From the IMG/VR virus record IMGVR_UViG_3300022752_000251, positions 1-32,251 of that record: a stretch of DNA of 32,251 bases. One strand, 5' to 3'. Below are positions 1 through 6,615 of this stretch, one piece after another. The notes under the pieces are model-generated. The model made no database searches, was not told the DNA's origin, and worked only from the letters and a program-made list of their open reading frames with translations. The first letter of the stretch is position 1. Each line of letters begins with the position of its first letter. Made by a program: the position numbers and the translations under genes. This DNA is from a virus.

Positions 1-130
1 TAACTAGTGCTGCTAGATGTGTTGGAGTGTTAACTCGTACGCCAACAAGATTAACTTCACCGTCATTAACTTCAAATAAGTTTTCACCTTGAAGTGTTTC
101 ACTTACTTTCTCTAATAGATAGTTTGTCAC
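1..130 (-). CDS. Hypothetical protein, cut by left window edge
   Basis: Leftward gene whose N-terminal ~43 residues are in the window; the rest lies off the left edge. It begins MTNYLLEKVSETLQGENLFE and stays open to base 1. I chose the GTG start (bases 128-130) because AAAGGAA lies about 8 bases upstream on the minus strand. An in-frame ATG at 146-148 would add six residues (MKRKRI) but has a poorly placed SD. The start overlaps the end of the preceding Cys-rich gene by about 30 bases, which suggests translational coupling. I do not recognise the family. The sure points are an open frame, a good ribosome site and the same direction as its neighbours. Confidence 0.65.
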   Translation of the reverse strand, partial: MTNYLLEKVSETLQGENLFEVNDGEVNLVGVRVNTPTHLAALV

Positions 131-290
131 TATTCTTTTCCTTTTCATTTGATTGATTGATAATTTCTCCACAATTGCTACAACTGAACTCGCATTTGTC
201 TTGCTTGTATTGACTGCAAGTAATCCAGTTATAGCTACCATCTTCATTACAATTAACGCACTCAGTGTTATAAATATGATTACAGATCAT
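99..290 (-). CDS. Small Cys-rich (zinc-binding-like) protein
   Basis: A 63-aa protein with seven cysteines (C3, C11, C14, C25, C33, C37, C40). The pairs C11xxC14 and C37xxC40 are typical of a small zinc ribbon, and the C-terminal third is charged and probably flexible. An upstream in-frame ATG would add eight residues, but the ATG at 288-290 has AAGGA six bases before it and is preferred. It lies just after the hairpin that closes the SSB-like gene, so it depends on read-through or its own weak promoter. Such tiny Cys-rich proteins are common in phage early regions, often as DNA- or protein-binding accessory factors. No specific function can be given. Confidence 0.6.
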   Translation of the reverse strand: MICNHIYNTECVNCNEDGSYNWITCSQYKQDKCEFSCSNCGEIINQSNEKEKNSDKLSIRESK

Positions 291-335
291 AGAAATCCTT
301 GGACTTAGTAGCAACTGGATGCTCTACTAATTAAG

Positions 336-373
336 AAAATTGGAGAGTGGGTTTTATCCCACTCTCCAATTTT
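336..373 (-). terminator. Hairpin terminator after the SSB-like gene
   Basis: A perfect 16-base inverted repeat (336-351 with 358-373) encloses a 6-base loop. It begins three bases after the stop codon of the SSB-like gene in the leftward direction. The outer part of the stem is A/T-rich, giving TTTT-C-TT at the 3' side of the leftward transcript as in an intrinsic terminator. By symmetry it could also stop rightward transcription. It separates the SSB-like gene from the Cys-rich gene downstream. Confidence 0.75.
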
Positions 374-375
374 GC

Positions 376-702
376 TTAACCGACCAACTCGATTTCAGAG
401 ATAACGATGCGGGTAAGCGGCGCTTTTCGGTCAGCGTTATCAACATTCTTGCGAGTGTCGAACTTGGTGTTGAGTTCACCAGTGATTACAACTTCTGGAG
501 TGTAACCTGTCTCAGCGTCTTTAGCATTGTCAAGACCTGCCAAGATTTCTGCAACTACCTTGCTGTGTGTCACGATTGGAATCGTGAATGTAGCCTTGTT
601 GTTCTCGTCACGCTGAGTCAACTGACCTACTACCATTAAGCCGTACTGGTCGAACTTCTTAATGTTCTTGAGCATTCCACTTACTTTGATTTGGTTGTTC
701 AT
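376..702 (-). CDS. SSB-like OB-fold protein
   Basis: A 108-aa protein with alternating beta-strand character: an N-terminal VSGMLKNI strand, a central VVGQLTQ strand, and a C-terminal VVITGELNT ... TRIVISEIELV pair. The order and spacing resemble the OB fold of single-stranded DNA-binding proteins. It is shorter than bacterial SSB and lacks the acidic DDDIPF-type tail, so it would be a phage-specific or minimal form. Its likely role is coating single-stranded DNA during phage replication in the cytoplasm. An upstream ATG (708) exists, but it sits almost on top of the SD AAAGGAA. The ATG at 702 has a proper spacing and is chosen. It is followed at once by a strong hairpin terminator. The fold assignment is an inference from pattern only. 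Confidence 0.6.
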   Translation of the reverse strand: MNNQIKVSGMLKNIKKFDQYGLMVVGQLTQRDENNKATFTIPIVTHSKVVAEILAGLDNAKDAETGYTPEVVITGELNTKFDTRKNVDNADRKAPLTRIVISEIELVG

Positions 703-735
703 AACCATTTCCTTTACTGTTGTTTGACTTTGAGT

Positions 736-770
736 GGCTTCCGCCGCCCGCGAAAGCAGGGGCGGAAGCC
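736..770 (-). terminator. GC-rich intergenic hairpin
   Basis: A 10-base perfect inverted repeat (736-745 GGCTTCCGCC with 761-770) in the 75-base gap between the 199-aa gene and the SSB-like gene. It lies eight bases after the upstream stop codon. No T-run follows in the leftward direction; a TTTCT follows only on the plus strand. It may be an attenuator, a processing site or an RNA-stabilising element rather than a true terminator. Confidence 0.45.
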
Positions 771-777
771 TTTCTCG

Positions 778-1377
778 TTATTGGTTGATTAATACTTTGT
801 CGCAATTCTGACAAGTATCGTCTGCTTTAGGTGTGTAGATAAAGCATTCACCACACACCACATTGATTCTGTGGAATAGATTGTCTGAATTTTCCACATA
901 GCGCAGTCCCGGTAGACCAGCCCAGAAGTTCTCGGTTGGTCTGTCGGTTAGTGAAGTCCAAGACTCCAAGTATTCATCGCGTATGTTGTCAACTATCTCA
1001 AAGGATTTGAGATAGTATTTGTGAACGCAACCATACTTCATCTTGTCGCATTTGGTTTCTGGTTTACCACAGATTGTTGGGTATGCACCAAGCACGATGT
1101 TTTCTTTTAAGCCGTGCTTGGTTTGAGATGATACCCAATCGTGCTGACTGACTTGTTCGTCAGCACGAATATCAACAGACTGCATAGCATCTGTATCAGT
1201 AGGTACGAATGCTTCATCTACAGCGTACTTACCTACTGAATCGTCCCAAGACTCTTGTTCTTGGTTTACAGCTTCTAGTTCTGGGTCTAGAACCTGCATA
1301 AAACTGGCTAACTGCATCACAGTTAACCAATCTATGTAGTTGGTCTCACTTTCGTAGACCACTTCGTCATCACTCAT
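778..1377 (-). CDS. Hypothetical protein with C-terminal zinc ribbon
   Basis: A 199-aa protein. The N-terminal half (1-90) is strongly acidic and looks disordered. The C-terminal half has three cysteines at 103, 110 and 117 and then a clear C175-x2-C178-x10-C189-x2-C192 zinc ribbon at the end. The start ATG at 1375-1377 has a near-perfect SD (AAAGGAG, five bases before). It lies in the leftward block between the membrane/coiled-coil gene and the SSB-like gene, with hairpins in both gaps. A role in phage DNA metabolism or transcription would suit a zinc ribbon next to an SSB-like gene, but I do not recognise the family and the function is unknown. Confidence 0.75.
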   Translation of the reverse strand: MSDDEVVYESETNYIDWLTVMQLASFMQVLDPELEAVNQEQESWDDSVGKYAVDEAFVPTDTDAMQSVDIRADEQVSQHDWVSSQTKHGLKENIVLGAYPTICGKPETKCDKMKYGCVHKYYLKSFEIVDNIRDEYLESWTSLTDRPTENFWAGLPGLRYVENSDNLFHRINVVCGECFIYTPKADDTCQNCDKVLINQ

Positions 1378-1430
1378 ATGAACTCCTTTGTGTGTTGAGT
1401 GACTGATTTCCAGGATTAGAAATCAAGAAT

Positions 1431-1462
1431 GCTTGCGTACCCACGGAGGCAGGGACGCAAGC
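1431..1462 (-). terminator. Intergenic hairpin after the membrane/coiled-coil gene
   Basis: An 8-base inverted repeat (GCTTGCGT 1431-1438 with ACGCAAGC 1455-1462) begins 11 bases after the leftward stop codon at 1474. The sequence after it in the leftward direction is ATTCTTGATTTC, so the T-run is poor. A second short inverted repeat (1405-1410 GATTTC with 1418-1423 GAAATC) follows. Probably a weak terminator or mRNA processing or stability structure. Confidence 0.4.
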
Positions 1463-1473
1463 AAACTCAATGC

Positions 1474-1764
1474 CTAATTCTTAAGGTCTTTGGCAAAATC
1501 GACTGCTATCTCGAATGCTCGGTTTCTAGCGTAGTCGCCGAGTTTGCGTTCGAGTTCTGCGTTCTCGTCCATTAGTTCGTCTATGGTTTTATCTTGCCAA
1601 GACAGCAAATGGGCGTAACGCTCTAGTCTGTTGTCAAGGAACTTGACCCTAGACTTAAGGTGGTTATGGTGACGCTGTTCGTTAATAGCGAGAGCACCGA
1701 ATACCCAGAGGAGCAGGGTAAGGATGATGAAGAGCCAAGACTGGCTGGTAGTCATCGGGAACAT
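1474..1764 (-). CDS. Small membrane protein with coiled coil
   Basis: A 96-aa protein with one hydrophobic segment at about residues 9-27 (SWLFIILTLLLWVFGALAI), then a charged stretch predicted to form a coiled coil at about 35-80 with leucines at heptad-like spacing. The likely topology is a short outside N-terminus and a cytoplasmic coiled coil. It is the first gene of the leftward block, reading out of the 538-base control region. The SD AAGGA is six bases before the ATG (1762-1764). A hairpin in the leader pairs over the start codon region, which suggests translational control. It resembles i-spanins in outline, but it is far from the lysis genes and has no partner, so that name is not supported. 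Superinfection exclusion or membrane anchoring are other options. Confidence 0.7.
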   Translation of the reverse strand: MFPMTTSQSWLFIILTLLLWVFGALAINEQRHHNHLKSRVKFLDNRLERYAHLLSWQDKTIDELMDENAELERKLGDYARNRAFEIAVDFAKDLKN

Positions 1765-1811
1765 AATGAATCCTTCCTGTCAAGCCGACCATCGGCAAGA
1801 CAAATTCATTA
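1762..1811 (-). promoter_or_regulatory. Leader hairpin covering the start of the 96-aa gene
   Basis: On the minus-strand transcript two nested stems can form. The outer stem pairs TAATGAAT (1804-1811) with ATTCATTA (1764-1771), whose last A is the first base of the start codon. The inner stem pairs TGTC/GACA (1778-1781 with 1799-1802) and GCCGA/TCGGC (1784-1788 with 1792-1796) around a three-base loop. The SD AGGAAGGA lies in the bulge between the stems. This is directly visible complementarity; a role in blocking ribosome entry is an inference. Confidence 0.55.
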
Positions 1812-1941
1812 CTAAAGCGAAGCGTTAAAAATCCCGTTAGGCAAAAAGGGGGAAAGCTAGTCAGGACAAGTCTGAGATTAGTCAGCAGACAGTCAACAAT
1901 CCGTCCTGTAGTCTTGTTAGTTTGTTTTCTAAAGCGACAGC

Positions 1942-1961
1942 CTGAACTATTTATAGTTCAG
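1942..1961. promoter_or_regulatory. Perfect 9-bp palindrome, operator-like
   Basis: CTGAACTAT-TT-ATAGTTCAG is a perfect 9-base inverted repeat around two bases. It lies in the middle of the divergent region and has the size and symmetry of a dimeric repressor operator. It could also form a hairpin in RNA, but the two-base loop is too tight for a good one, which favours a DNA-binding site. No T-run follows it. Confidence 0.4.
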
Positions 1962-1989
1962 AAGAAGTAGGGGGACTATTAGTAAGAGG

Positions 1990-2025
1990 GGGTCAACAAG
2001 ACGAGCGTCAGCGAGTCTTTGACCC
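1990..2025. other. Imperfect stem-loop in control region
   Basis: GGGTCA (1990-1995) pairs with TGACCC (2020-2025), and AAGAC (1998-2002) pairs with GTCTT (2015-2019), with a two-base bulge and a 12-base loop. Total pairing is 11 bases. No T-run follows on the plus strand. It could be part of a small RNA or a protein-binding site. Confidence 0.4.
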
Positions 2026-2107
2026 ACGGTTATTAATTGTTGGTGTAACCTGTAGTGTAGACTCTCATTTATTTTTTTATGTTTTGTTTGGTGTGTTTGA
2101 TCTGTAT

Positions 2108-2135
2108 TTGTTTAAAATAACAAAATTGTTACAAT
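2108..2135 (+). promoter_or_regulatory. Candidate late promoter for the rightward block
   Basis: TTGTTT (2108-2113) and TACAAT (2130-2135) are separated by 16 bases inside a very A/T-rich stretch. The -10 box matches TATAAT at five of six positions; the -35 box matches TTGACA at three. The -10 overlaps the 13-base palindrome AATTGT-T-ACAATT (2124-2136), so a repressor or activator could control it. It is the best sigma-70-like site found before the terminase gene, but phage-specific sigma promoters would not be recognised by eye. Confidence 0.35.
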
Positions 2136-2144
2136 TATTTTTTA

Positions 2145-2164
2145 ACCAATGCGTTACTATTGGT
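2145..2164. other. ACCAAT/ATTGGT inverted repeat
   Basis: ACCAAT (2145-2150) and ATTGGT (2159-2164) flank eight bases, just downstream of the candidate promoter, near its expected start of transcription. It may be an operator or the first hairpin of a long late-mRNA leader. Confidence 0.3.
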
Positions 2165-2201
2165 CTGTAACGGGGTTAGTATGTATGTAGGTTCTTTTCT
2201 T

Positions 2202-2254
2202 ACAGCCAGGTCTTATGGGCTGTCTACTACTACGAAGCCCTCTAAGGGGCTTCG
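2202..2254 (+). other. Two hairpins in the late leader
   Basis: ACAGCC (2202-2207) pairs with GGCTGT (2218-2223). CGAAGCCC (2233-2240) pairs with GGGCTTCG (2247-2254) around a six-base loop. The second hairpin is terminator-like in its stem but is followed by CTATATAG rather than a T-run. It may be an attenuator, an RNase processing site or the end of a short leader RNA starting from the promoter at 2108-2135. Confidence 0.4.
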
Positions 2255-2259
2255 CTATA

Positions 2260-2285
2260 TAGTATATTAATTAATATATATACTA
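2260..2285. promoter_or_regulatory. AT-only palindrome before terminase
   Basis: The 16 bases 2263-2278 (TATATTAATTAATATA) are a perfect palindrome. With a two-base bulge it extends to TAGTATAT (2260-2267) and ATATACTA (2278-2285). It ends nine bases before the AAGGA ribosome site of the terminase gene. It could be an operator, a duplex-unwinding element or a promoter melting region. Confidence 0.35.
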
Positions 2286-2302
2286 ATAATAGAAGGATTT
2301 TT

Positions 2303-4192
2303 ATGTCTGCTAAAGCTGGTAATGAGCATCATACTAGAAAGCAGCAACGTGAAGATCAAGACAAGTTTATTTCTTTTTTAAAGCAAGGAATAGATAAAGA
2401 ATCTGCTCTTGCTGCTGTTGGAAAAAAGAATACAGTTTTAAGGTCATGGTTATCCACACCCGGCTTCGCCGAGCGCATGGAAGATGCTATTGCTTTTGGC
2501 TCTGAAGCCATGTCTTTAGCTTTAGGCGAAGATAAGCGTTCCATAGACTTTGCCACATTTTCAAAGGAATTTTTAAATACCGAGGTGTTTCCACACCAGC
2601 AAAATTGGATTGATGTTCTTGAGGGGCGCGACCCTTCTTGGTTACATGAAAGCATGATTTATGAACCAGGCAACCGCCGTAGGCTTTTAATTAACGTTCC
2701 ACCCGAACACGCCAAATCCACCACCATGACGGTCAACTACGCCGTTTACCGCATTGCCCTAAACCCTAATGTTCGTATTGTGGTTATTTCTCAAACCCAG
2801 ACTAGGGCTAAAGAGTTTTTGTACTCTATTAAACAAAGGCTTACTGAAGAGCCATGGCTAAAGATGCAGCAGGTATACGGACCAGCTAATGGCTACAAAG
2901 AAACGGCTGATCAATGGACAGCCGATAGAATTTACCTAGAGCGTGACTCAGGTGAAAAAGATCCCACCGTTCAAGCGTTGGGTGTTGGTCAGCAAATTTA
3001 TGGTACACGTGCTGACCTAATCATCATGGATGACATCATCTCTACGACAAACGCCCATGAGTGGGAGAAGCAATTAAACTGGTTACAGAAGATGGTTGTC
3101 ACTCGTGTTGGTTCTACTGGCACTCTTTTAATTGCTGGTACTCGTGTGTCTTCAATTGATCTTTACAAAGAAATTCGTAGTGCTGAACATTGGACTGGTG
3201 GCAGGTCGCCGTTTACTTATCTAGCCATGCCAGCCGTTTTAAAATTCTCTGACAATCCTGCTGAGTGGGAAACTTTGTGGGCTAGGTCAGACAGACCCCT
3301 AGATGGGGCTGATGAGTATGACGATCCAGAATTGCTTACGCCAGATGTCAGTGGTCACTATGTAAAGTGGGATGGTAAGCGACTGTTTGAACGCCGAAGC
3401 GAAGTCTCCCCATCTACGTGGGCTTTGGTTTACCAGCAGCAAGACGTTGAAGAGGATGCTGTTTTCCCTCTAATTGCCGTTAATGGTTCAATTAACCGAA
3501 TGCGTAAGTCTGGTCCATTAAACTTTAACGCTCCTGGTCATCCAAACCAAGAAGGTACTTGGACTACCATTATGGGACTTGACCCTGCTATGGCAGGGAA
3601 TACTGCTGCAATTATGTATGCGTTTAACCGCACCACTCACAAGCGGTATGTGCTAGATGTGTTTAACATGTCAGACCCAACGCCACAAAAGATTCGTAGC
3701 CTTATTGAAGAGTGGACAAACAAATACCATCCACAAGAACTACGCATTGAGATTAACGCTTTTCAGAAAGCTTTTTCACTTGATGATGATCTTCGTCAAT
3801 GGCTTGCTAGCCGTGGCACGGCATTACGCGAACATTTTACTGGCAAAAACAAATGGGATACTGGCTTTGGTGTGGCAGGTATGTCGCCGTTATTTGGCAG
3901 TATTCGTGAAGGAAAGTTTCAAAACGATAACTTAATCGAACTTCCTGATAACAACAATGAACATGTCAAAGCCTTAATCAATCAGCTTATTACTTGGAAA
4001 GCTGACACTAAAGGCAAGACTGACTGTGTCATGGCTTTATGGTTCTGTGAGATTCGAGCCAAAGAACTTATACAACAAAGCTCTTTTATAACATCGCACG
4101 TTAACAACAGATACGCCACAAGGCGCAATGTAGCTCAACAAGGAATAGTTAATCTTGACGAGATGCTAGCCGATAGCGTTAATTACTTTTAG
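2303..4192 (+). CDS. Terminase large subunit
   Basis: A 629-aa packaging motor that translocates DNA into the prohead by ATP hydrolysis and cuts the concatemer. The ATPase part has a Walker A of the form VPPEHAKST (132-140; K138 is the likely P-loop lysine), Walker B LIIMDDI (239-245) and a coupling-motif-like TLLIAGTR (274-281). The RNase H-like nuclease part starts at MGLDPAM (424-430, metal-binding D427) and continues with RIEINAF (E483) and KTDCVMALW (D574). Residues ~20-75 carry an extra helix-turn-helix-like segment (FLKQGIDKESALAAVG, then W, then PGFAERM) like those of small terminase subunits. The ATG has AAGGA five bases upstream. It opens the late block and is followed nine bases later by the portal gene. 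Confidence 0.97.
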   Translation: MSAKAGNEHHTRKQQREDQDKFISFLKQGIDKESALAAVGKKNTVLRSWLSTPGFAERMEDAIAFGSEAMSLALGEDKRSIDFATFSKEFLNTEVFPHQQNWIDVLEGRDPSWLHESMIYEPGNRRRLLINVPPEHAKSTTMTVNYAVYRIALNPNVRIVVISQTQTRAKEFLYSIKQRLTEEPWLKMQQVYGPANGYKETADQWTADRIYLERDSGEKDPTVQALGVGQQIYGTRADLIIMDDIISTTNAHEWEKQLNWLQKMVVTRVGSTGTLLIAGTRVSSIDLYKEIRSAEHWTGGRSPFTYLAMPAVLKFSDNPAEWETLWARSDRPLDGADEYDDPELLTPDVSGHYVKWDGKRLFERRSEVSPSTWALVYQQQDVEEDAVFPLIAVNGSINRMRKSGPLNFNAPGHPNQEGTWTTIMGLDPAMAGNTAAIMYAFNRTTHKRYVLDVFNMSDPTPQKIRSLIEEWTNKYHPQELRIEINAFQKAFSLDDDLRQWLASRGTALREHFTGKNKWDTGFGVAGMSPLFGSIREGKFQNDNLIELPDNNNEHVKALINQLITWKADTKGKTDCVMALWFCEIRAKELIQQSSFITSHVNNRYATRRNVAQQGIVNLDEMLADSVNYF

Positions 4193-4200
4193 GATAATCA

Positions 4201-5952
4201 ATGGCATTAACCAATGAGCAGATCGCCAGTAAGGTAGATGCTCTGACCAGACGGTTCGTTGATCGTGACCGCCGTATGGCAGATATTACATCTATCCGTC
4301 GTGGCAATATGTCCGCGGTTTATCCCGACATGTTCCCTGAGGAAATGTCTAAGCCAATGATTGCCAACTTTGTTGACATTGCTGCACGTGACATTGCTGA
4401 ACTTCTAGCACCACTACCGTCATTTAACTGCACTACAACAAACGTTAATTCAGAAAAAGCAAAGAAGTTTGCAAACAAGAAAAGCATGATTGTAAACAAT
4501 TATGTTAACTTTTCTAAACTAGAAACACAAATGTACACAGGTGCTGACTGGTACATTACTTACGGTTTCTTGCCAATATTTGTTGAGCCAGACTTTGAAT
4601 CAGGTCTACCATCAATCCGAGTAGAAAACCCTATGGGTTCATACCCAGAGTTTAATCGCTTTGGCAAACTTGTTTCATTTACAAAGAAATACATTAAGAC
4701 TGTTCGGGAACTATGCATTGACTTCCCCGAATGGGAACACATCATTGTGGGTCCAATGGCTCGTGACGCACAAAGCTACGACACAACTCTTGAACTAATG
4801 CGTTATGAAGATGACGACCAAATTGTGTTGTTTTTACCACAACGAGCAAACCTTGTACTACAGCGTTCAAAGAATTTGCTTGGTCGCTTGTCTGTACGTG
4901 TTGCTCGCCGACCAGGGCTAGACATTGATGATCCTCGTGGTCAGTTTGATGATGTTCTGTGGGCACAGATTGCACGTGCTCGTTTCAGCCTTCTTGCTTT
5001 AGAAGCTGCAGAAAAATCTGTTCAGGCACCATTGGTTATGCCTACCGACGTTACTGAGTTTGCTTTTGGTCCAGACTCAATTATCCGTAGCAATAACCCA
5101 CAGGGTGTTCGTCGTGTAGGTTTGGAACTTCCACCGGGCGCATTCCAAGAACAGCAGATGCTTGAAAATGAAATGCGTATGGGTTCACGTTATCCTGAAG
5201 GTCGTTCAGGTAACATTGACGCTAGCATCATTACAGGTAATGGTGTTCAAGCCCTTATGGGTAGCTTTGATAGTCAAATCAAAGCAGGACAGCAAATTCT
5301 TGCTCAACTATTCCAAGAAGTTGTTGCTGTTTGTTTTGAAATGGATGAAAAATTATTTGATTTCCAAAAGGAAATGAGTGGCTCTTACAAAGGTGCACCG
5401 TACGAATTAAGTTATAAACCAACTAAAGACATCAATGGAGATTACAACATTGAGGTTCGTTACGGTCTTATGGCTGGACTTGATCCATCTCGTGCGTTAA
5501 TCTTTAGCCTTCAAGCTCTTAATGCTGGTCTTATTTCTCGTGAGTTTATTATGAGTGAATTGCCGTGGAGCATTAACGTAACAAATGAACAGGCTCGCAT
5601 TGACATTGAAAAAATGCGGGATGCTTTATCAGCATCATTGCAGTCTTTAACTCAAGCTATTCCACAGATGGCATCACAAGGACAAGATCCTTCAGACATT
5701 GTGGCAAAGATTGCTAGTGTTATTAACGCAAAGAAGAAGGGTCTTAGCATTGAAGACGCGGTCACGGAAGTATTCGATCAAGAAGAGACTGAAAGCCCTA
5801 CGGCTCCAGAAAGCCCTGTAGAGCCACCAGAAGCTCCAGTTGGTCCACAAGTACCACCTGAGGCTCAAAACGCCCCTACAGCCCCTACAGGGGCTCCTGC
5901 GGCTGCTCCTGATGTGTCGTCTATTTTGTCAATGCTTGGTGGTGCTAGTTAA
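4201..5952 (+). CDS. Portal protein
   Basis: A 583-aa protein directly after the terminase gene with a good SD (TAGGA, six bases before the ATG). Length and position suit the portal, the dodecameric ring at one capsid vertex through which DNA is packaged and ejected. The N-terminal ~500 residues are mixed alpha/beta with the conserved-looking MFPEEMSKPMIANFVDIAARD early segment and a helical region around 330-400. The last ~60 residues are very rich in proline and alanine and end in SILSMLGG, a flexible tail. The stop overlaps the next start by one base (TAATG). No cleavage site or fused domain is seen. Identification rests on position, size and general likeness to podovirus-type portals. Confidence 0.88.
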   Translation: MALTNEQIASKVDALTRRFVDRDRRMADITSIRRGNMSAVYPDMFPEEMSKPMIANFVDIAARDIAELLAPLPSFNCTTTNVNSEKAKKFANKKSMIVNNYVNFSKLETQMYTGADWYITYGFLPIFVEPDFESGLPSIRVENPMGSYPEFNRFGKLVSFTKKYIKTVRELCIDFPEWEHIIVGPMARDAQSYDTTLELMRYEDDDQIVLFLPQRANLVLQRSKNLLGRLSVRVARRPGLDIDDPRGQFDDVLWAQIARARFSLLALEAAEKSVQAPLVMPTDVTEFAFGPDSIIRSNNPQGVRRVGLELPPGAFQEQQMLENEMRMGSRYPEGRSGNIDASIITGNGVQALMGSFDSQIKAGQQILAQLFQEVVAVCFEMDEKLFDFQKEMSGSYKGAPYELSYKPTKDINGDYNIEVRYGLMAGLDPSRALIFSLQALNAGLISREFIMSELPWSINVTNEQARIDIEKMRDALSASLQSLTQAIPQMASQGQDPSDIVAKIASVINAKKKGLSIEDAVTEVFDQEETESPTAPESPVEPPEAPVGPQVPPEAQNAPTAPTGAPAAAPDVSSILSMLGGAS

Positions 5953-6185
5953 TGTATGACGAGTTCATGCAAAAACTAAGAAACCTGCTAGACGAATATA
6001 GCCAAACAGAACACAAAGACGGTGCAATGTGCACCACATTCTTTTTAACCGCAGAGTTTATAGACGGTGACGGTCAATACTTTGCAAATACTTTTTATAA
6101 CCAAGACGGTACTCCACTTTGGAGAATTACTGGTTTAGTGCAACATGCACTAGAAAACGATTTTAATGTAACAGAAGAGGAATAA
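5952..6185 (+). CDS. Hypothetical small acidic protein
   Basis: A 77-aa acidic protein (MYDEFMQKLRNLLDEY...) whose ATG overlaps the portal stop (TAATG), so translation is likely coupled. It has no cysteine cluster beyond one residue and no membrane segment. The middle (FFLTAEFIDGDGQYFANTFY) looks like a beta-hairpin and the C-terminus is helical and acidic. Its place between portal and the head proteins suggests a head-assembly or virion role. The family is not recognised. Confidence 0.75.
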   Translation: MYDEFMQKLRNLLDEYSQTEHKDGAMCTTFFLTAEFIDGDGQYFANTFYNQDGTPLWRITGLVQHALENDFNVTEEE

Positions 6186-6186
6186 T

Positions 6187-6615
6187 ATGCCTAGAGGTGG
6201 ATATCGCAAGCCAGGTCAACCAGCTGCCGTATCTGGTCCAGGTAAACTTTCAAAGCGTACAGATGGTAATCCAGATCGTGGACTGCCAGCAAATGGTGAT
6301 TATGGATATCGTAAAGAAACTCGTGAGCAGATGTCTGCTGCACCTATGGCGCAAAATTTTCAGCCCACTCCGACTGCATCTGTTAGTATTCCGTCTGCTC
6401 CAACTCCTATTACTGGTATGTTTGCCCCAACAGAACGACCAGACGAACCAGTAACTTCTGGTAGTCCTATGGGATTTGGTCCAGGACCAGAAACATTAAA
6501 TCTTCCACAAACAACTTTTAACCCCGTCCAAGCTTTATCTCGCATTGCTGCTAATGATCCATCAGGTCAAGTAGCAAATATTTTGCAGGATTTAAGTAGC
6601 AGGGGTATTCAATAA
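6187..6615 (+). CDS. Gly/Pro-rich head-region protein
   Basis: A 142-aa, low-complexity protein beginning MPRGGYRKPGQPAAVSGPG. It is rich in Pro, Gly, Thr and Ser, with a short helical C-terminus (VQALSRIAANDPSGQVANIL). Proteins with this type of basic, Gly/Pro-rich start between portal and scaffold are common in phages of Actinobacteria, where they are hypothetical. The SD AGAGGA lies in the last codons of the previous gene. The stop overlaps the next start (TAATG). It is probably a minor or unstructured virion component; no enzymatic motif is visible. Confidence 0.8.
   Translation: MPRGGYRKPGQPAAVSGPGKLSKRTDGNPDRGLPANGDYGYRKETREQMSAAPMAQNFQPTPTASVSIPSAPTPITGMFAPTERPDEPVTSGSPMGFGPGPETLNLPQTTFNPVQALSRIAANDPSGQVANILQDLSSRGIQ

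Larger units (their letters stand above)
1765..2302. other. Divergent non-coding control region
   Basis: A 538-base stretch with no convincing gene on either strand, lying between the leftward block and the rightward late block. It contains at least seven inverted repeats, three G5 tracts (near 1848, 1970 and 1990), a T/A-rich stretch at 2068-2145 and a candidate rightward promoter. Divergent control regions in phages often hold early/late promoters, operators, small RNAs, and replication or packaging start sites. Its position directly before the terminase gene makes a packaging (pac/cos) site possible. Only the repeats and the absence of genes are seen; function is inferred. Confidence 0.7.

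Noticed and set aside
300-335. tRNA-like fragment on the minus strand (TAGAGCATCCAGTTGC)
   Set aside because: It recalls a D-arm/anticodon-arm string, but no acceptor stem, T-arm or paired anticodon stem can be built around it, so it is neither a tRNA nor a convincing attachment site.
340-639. Plus-strand open frame of 99 aa opposite the SSB-like gene
   Set aside because: It lies fully antisense to a gene with a good ribosome site and OB-like pattern; no ribosome site of its own and a random-looking translation.
1777-1806. Nine-codon leader ORF (ATG to TGA) before the 96-aa gene on the minus strand
   Set aside because: It has no Shine-Dalgarno sequence, and the same bases are better explained by the nested hairpin.
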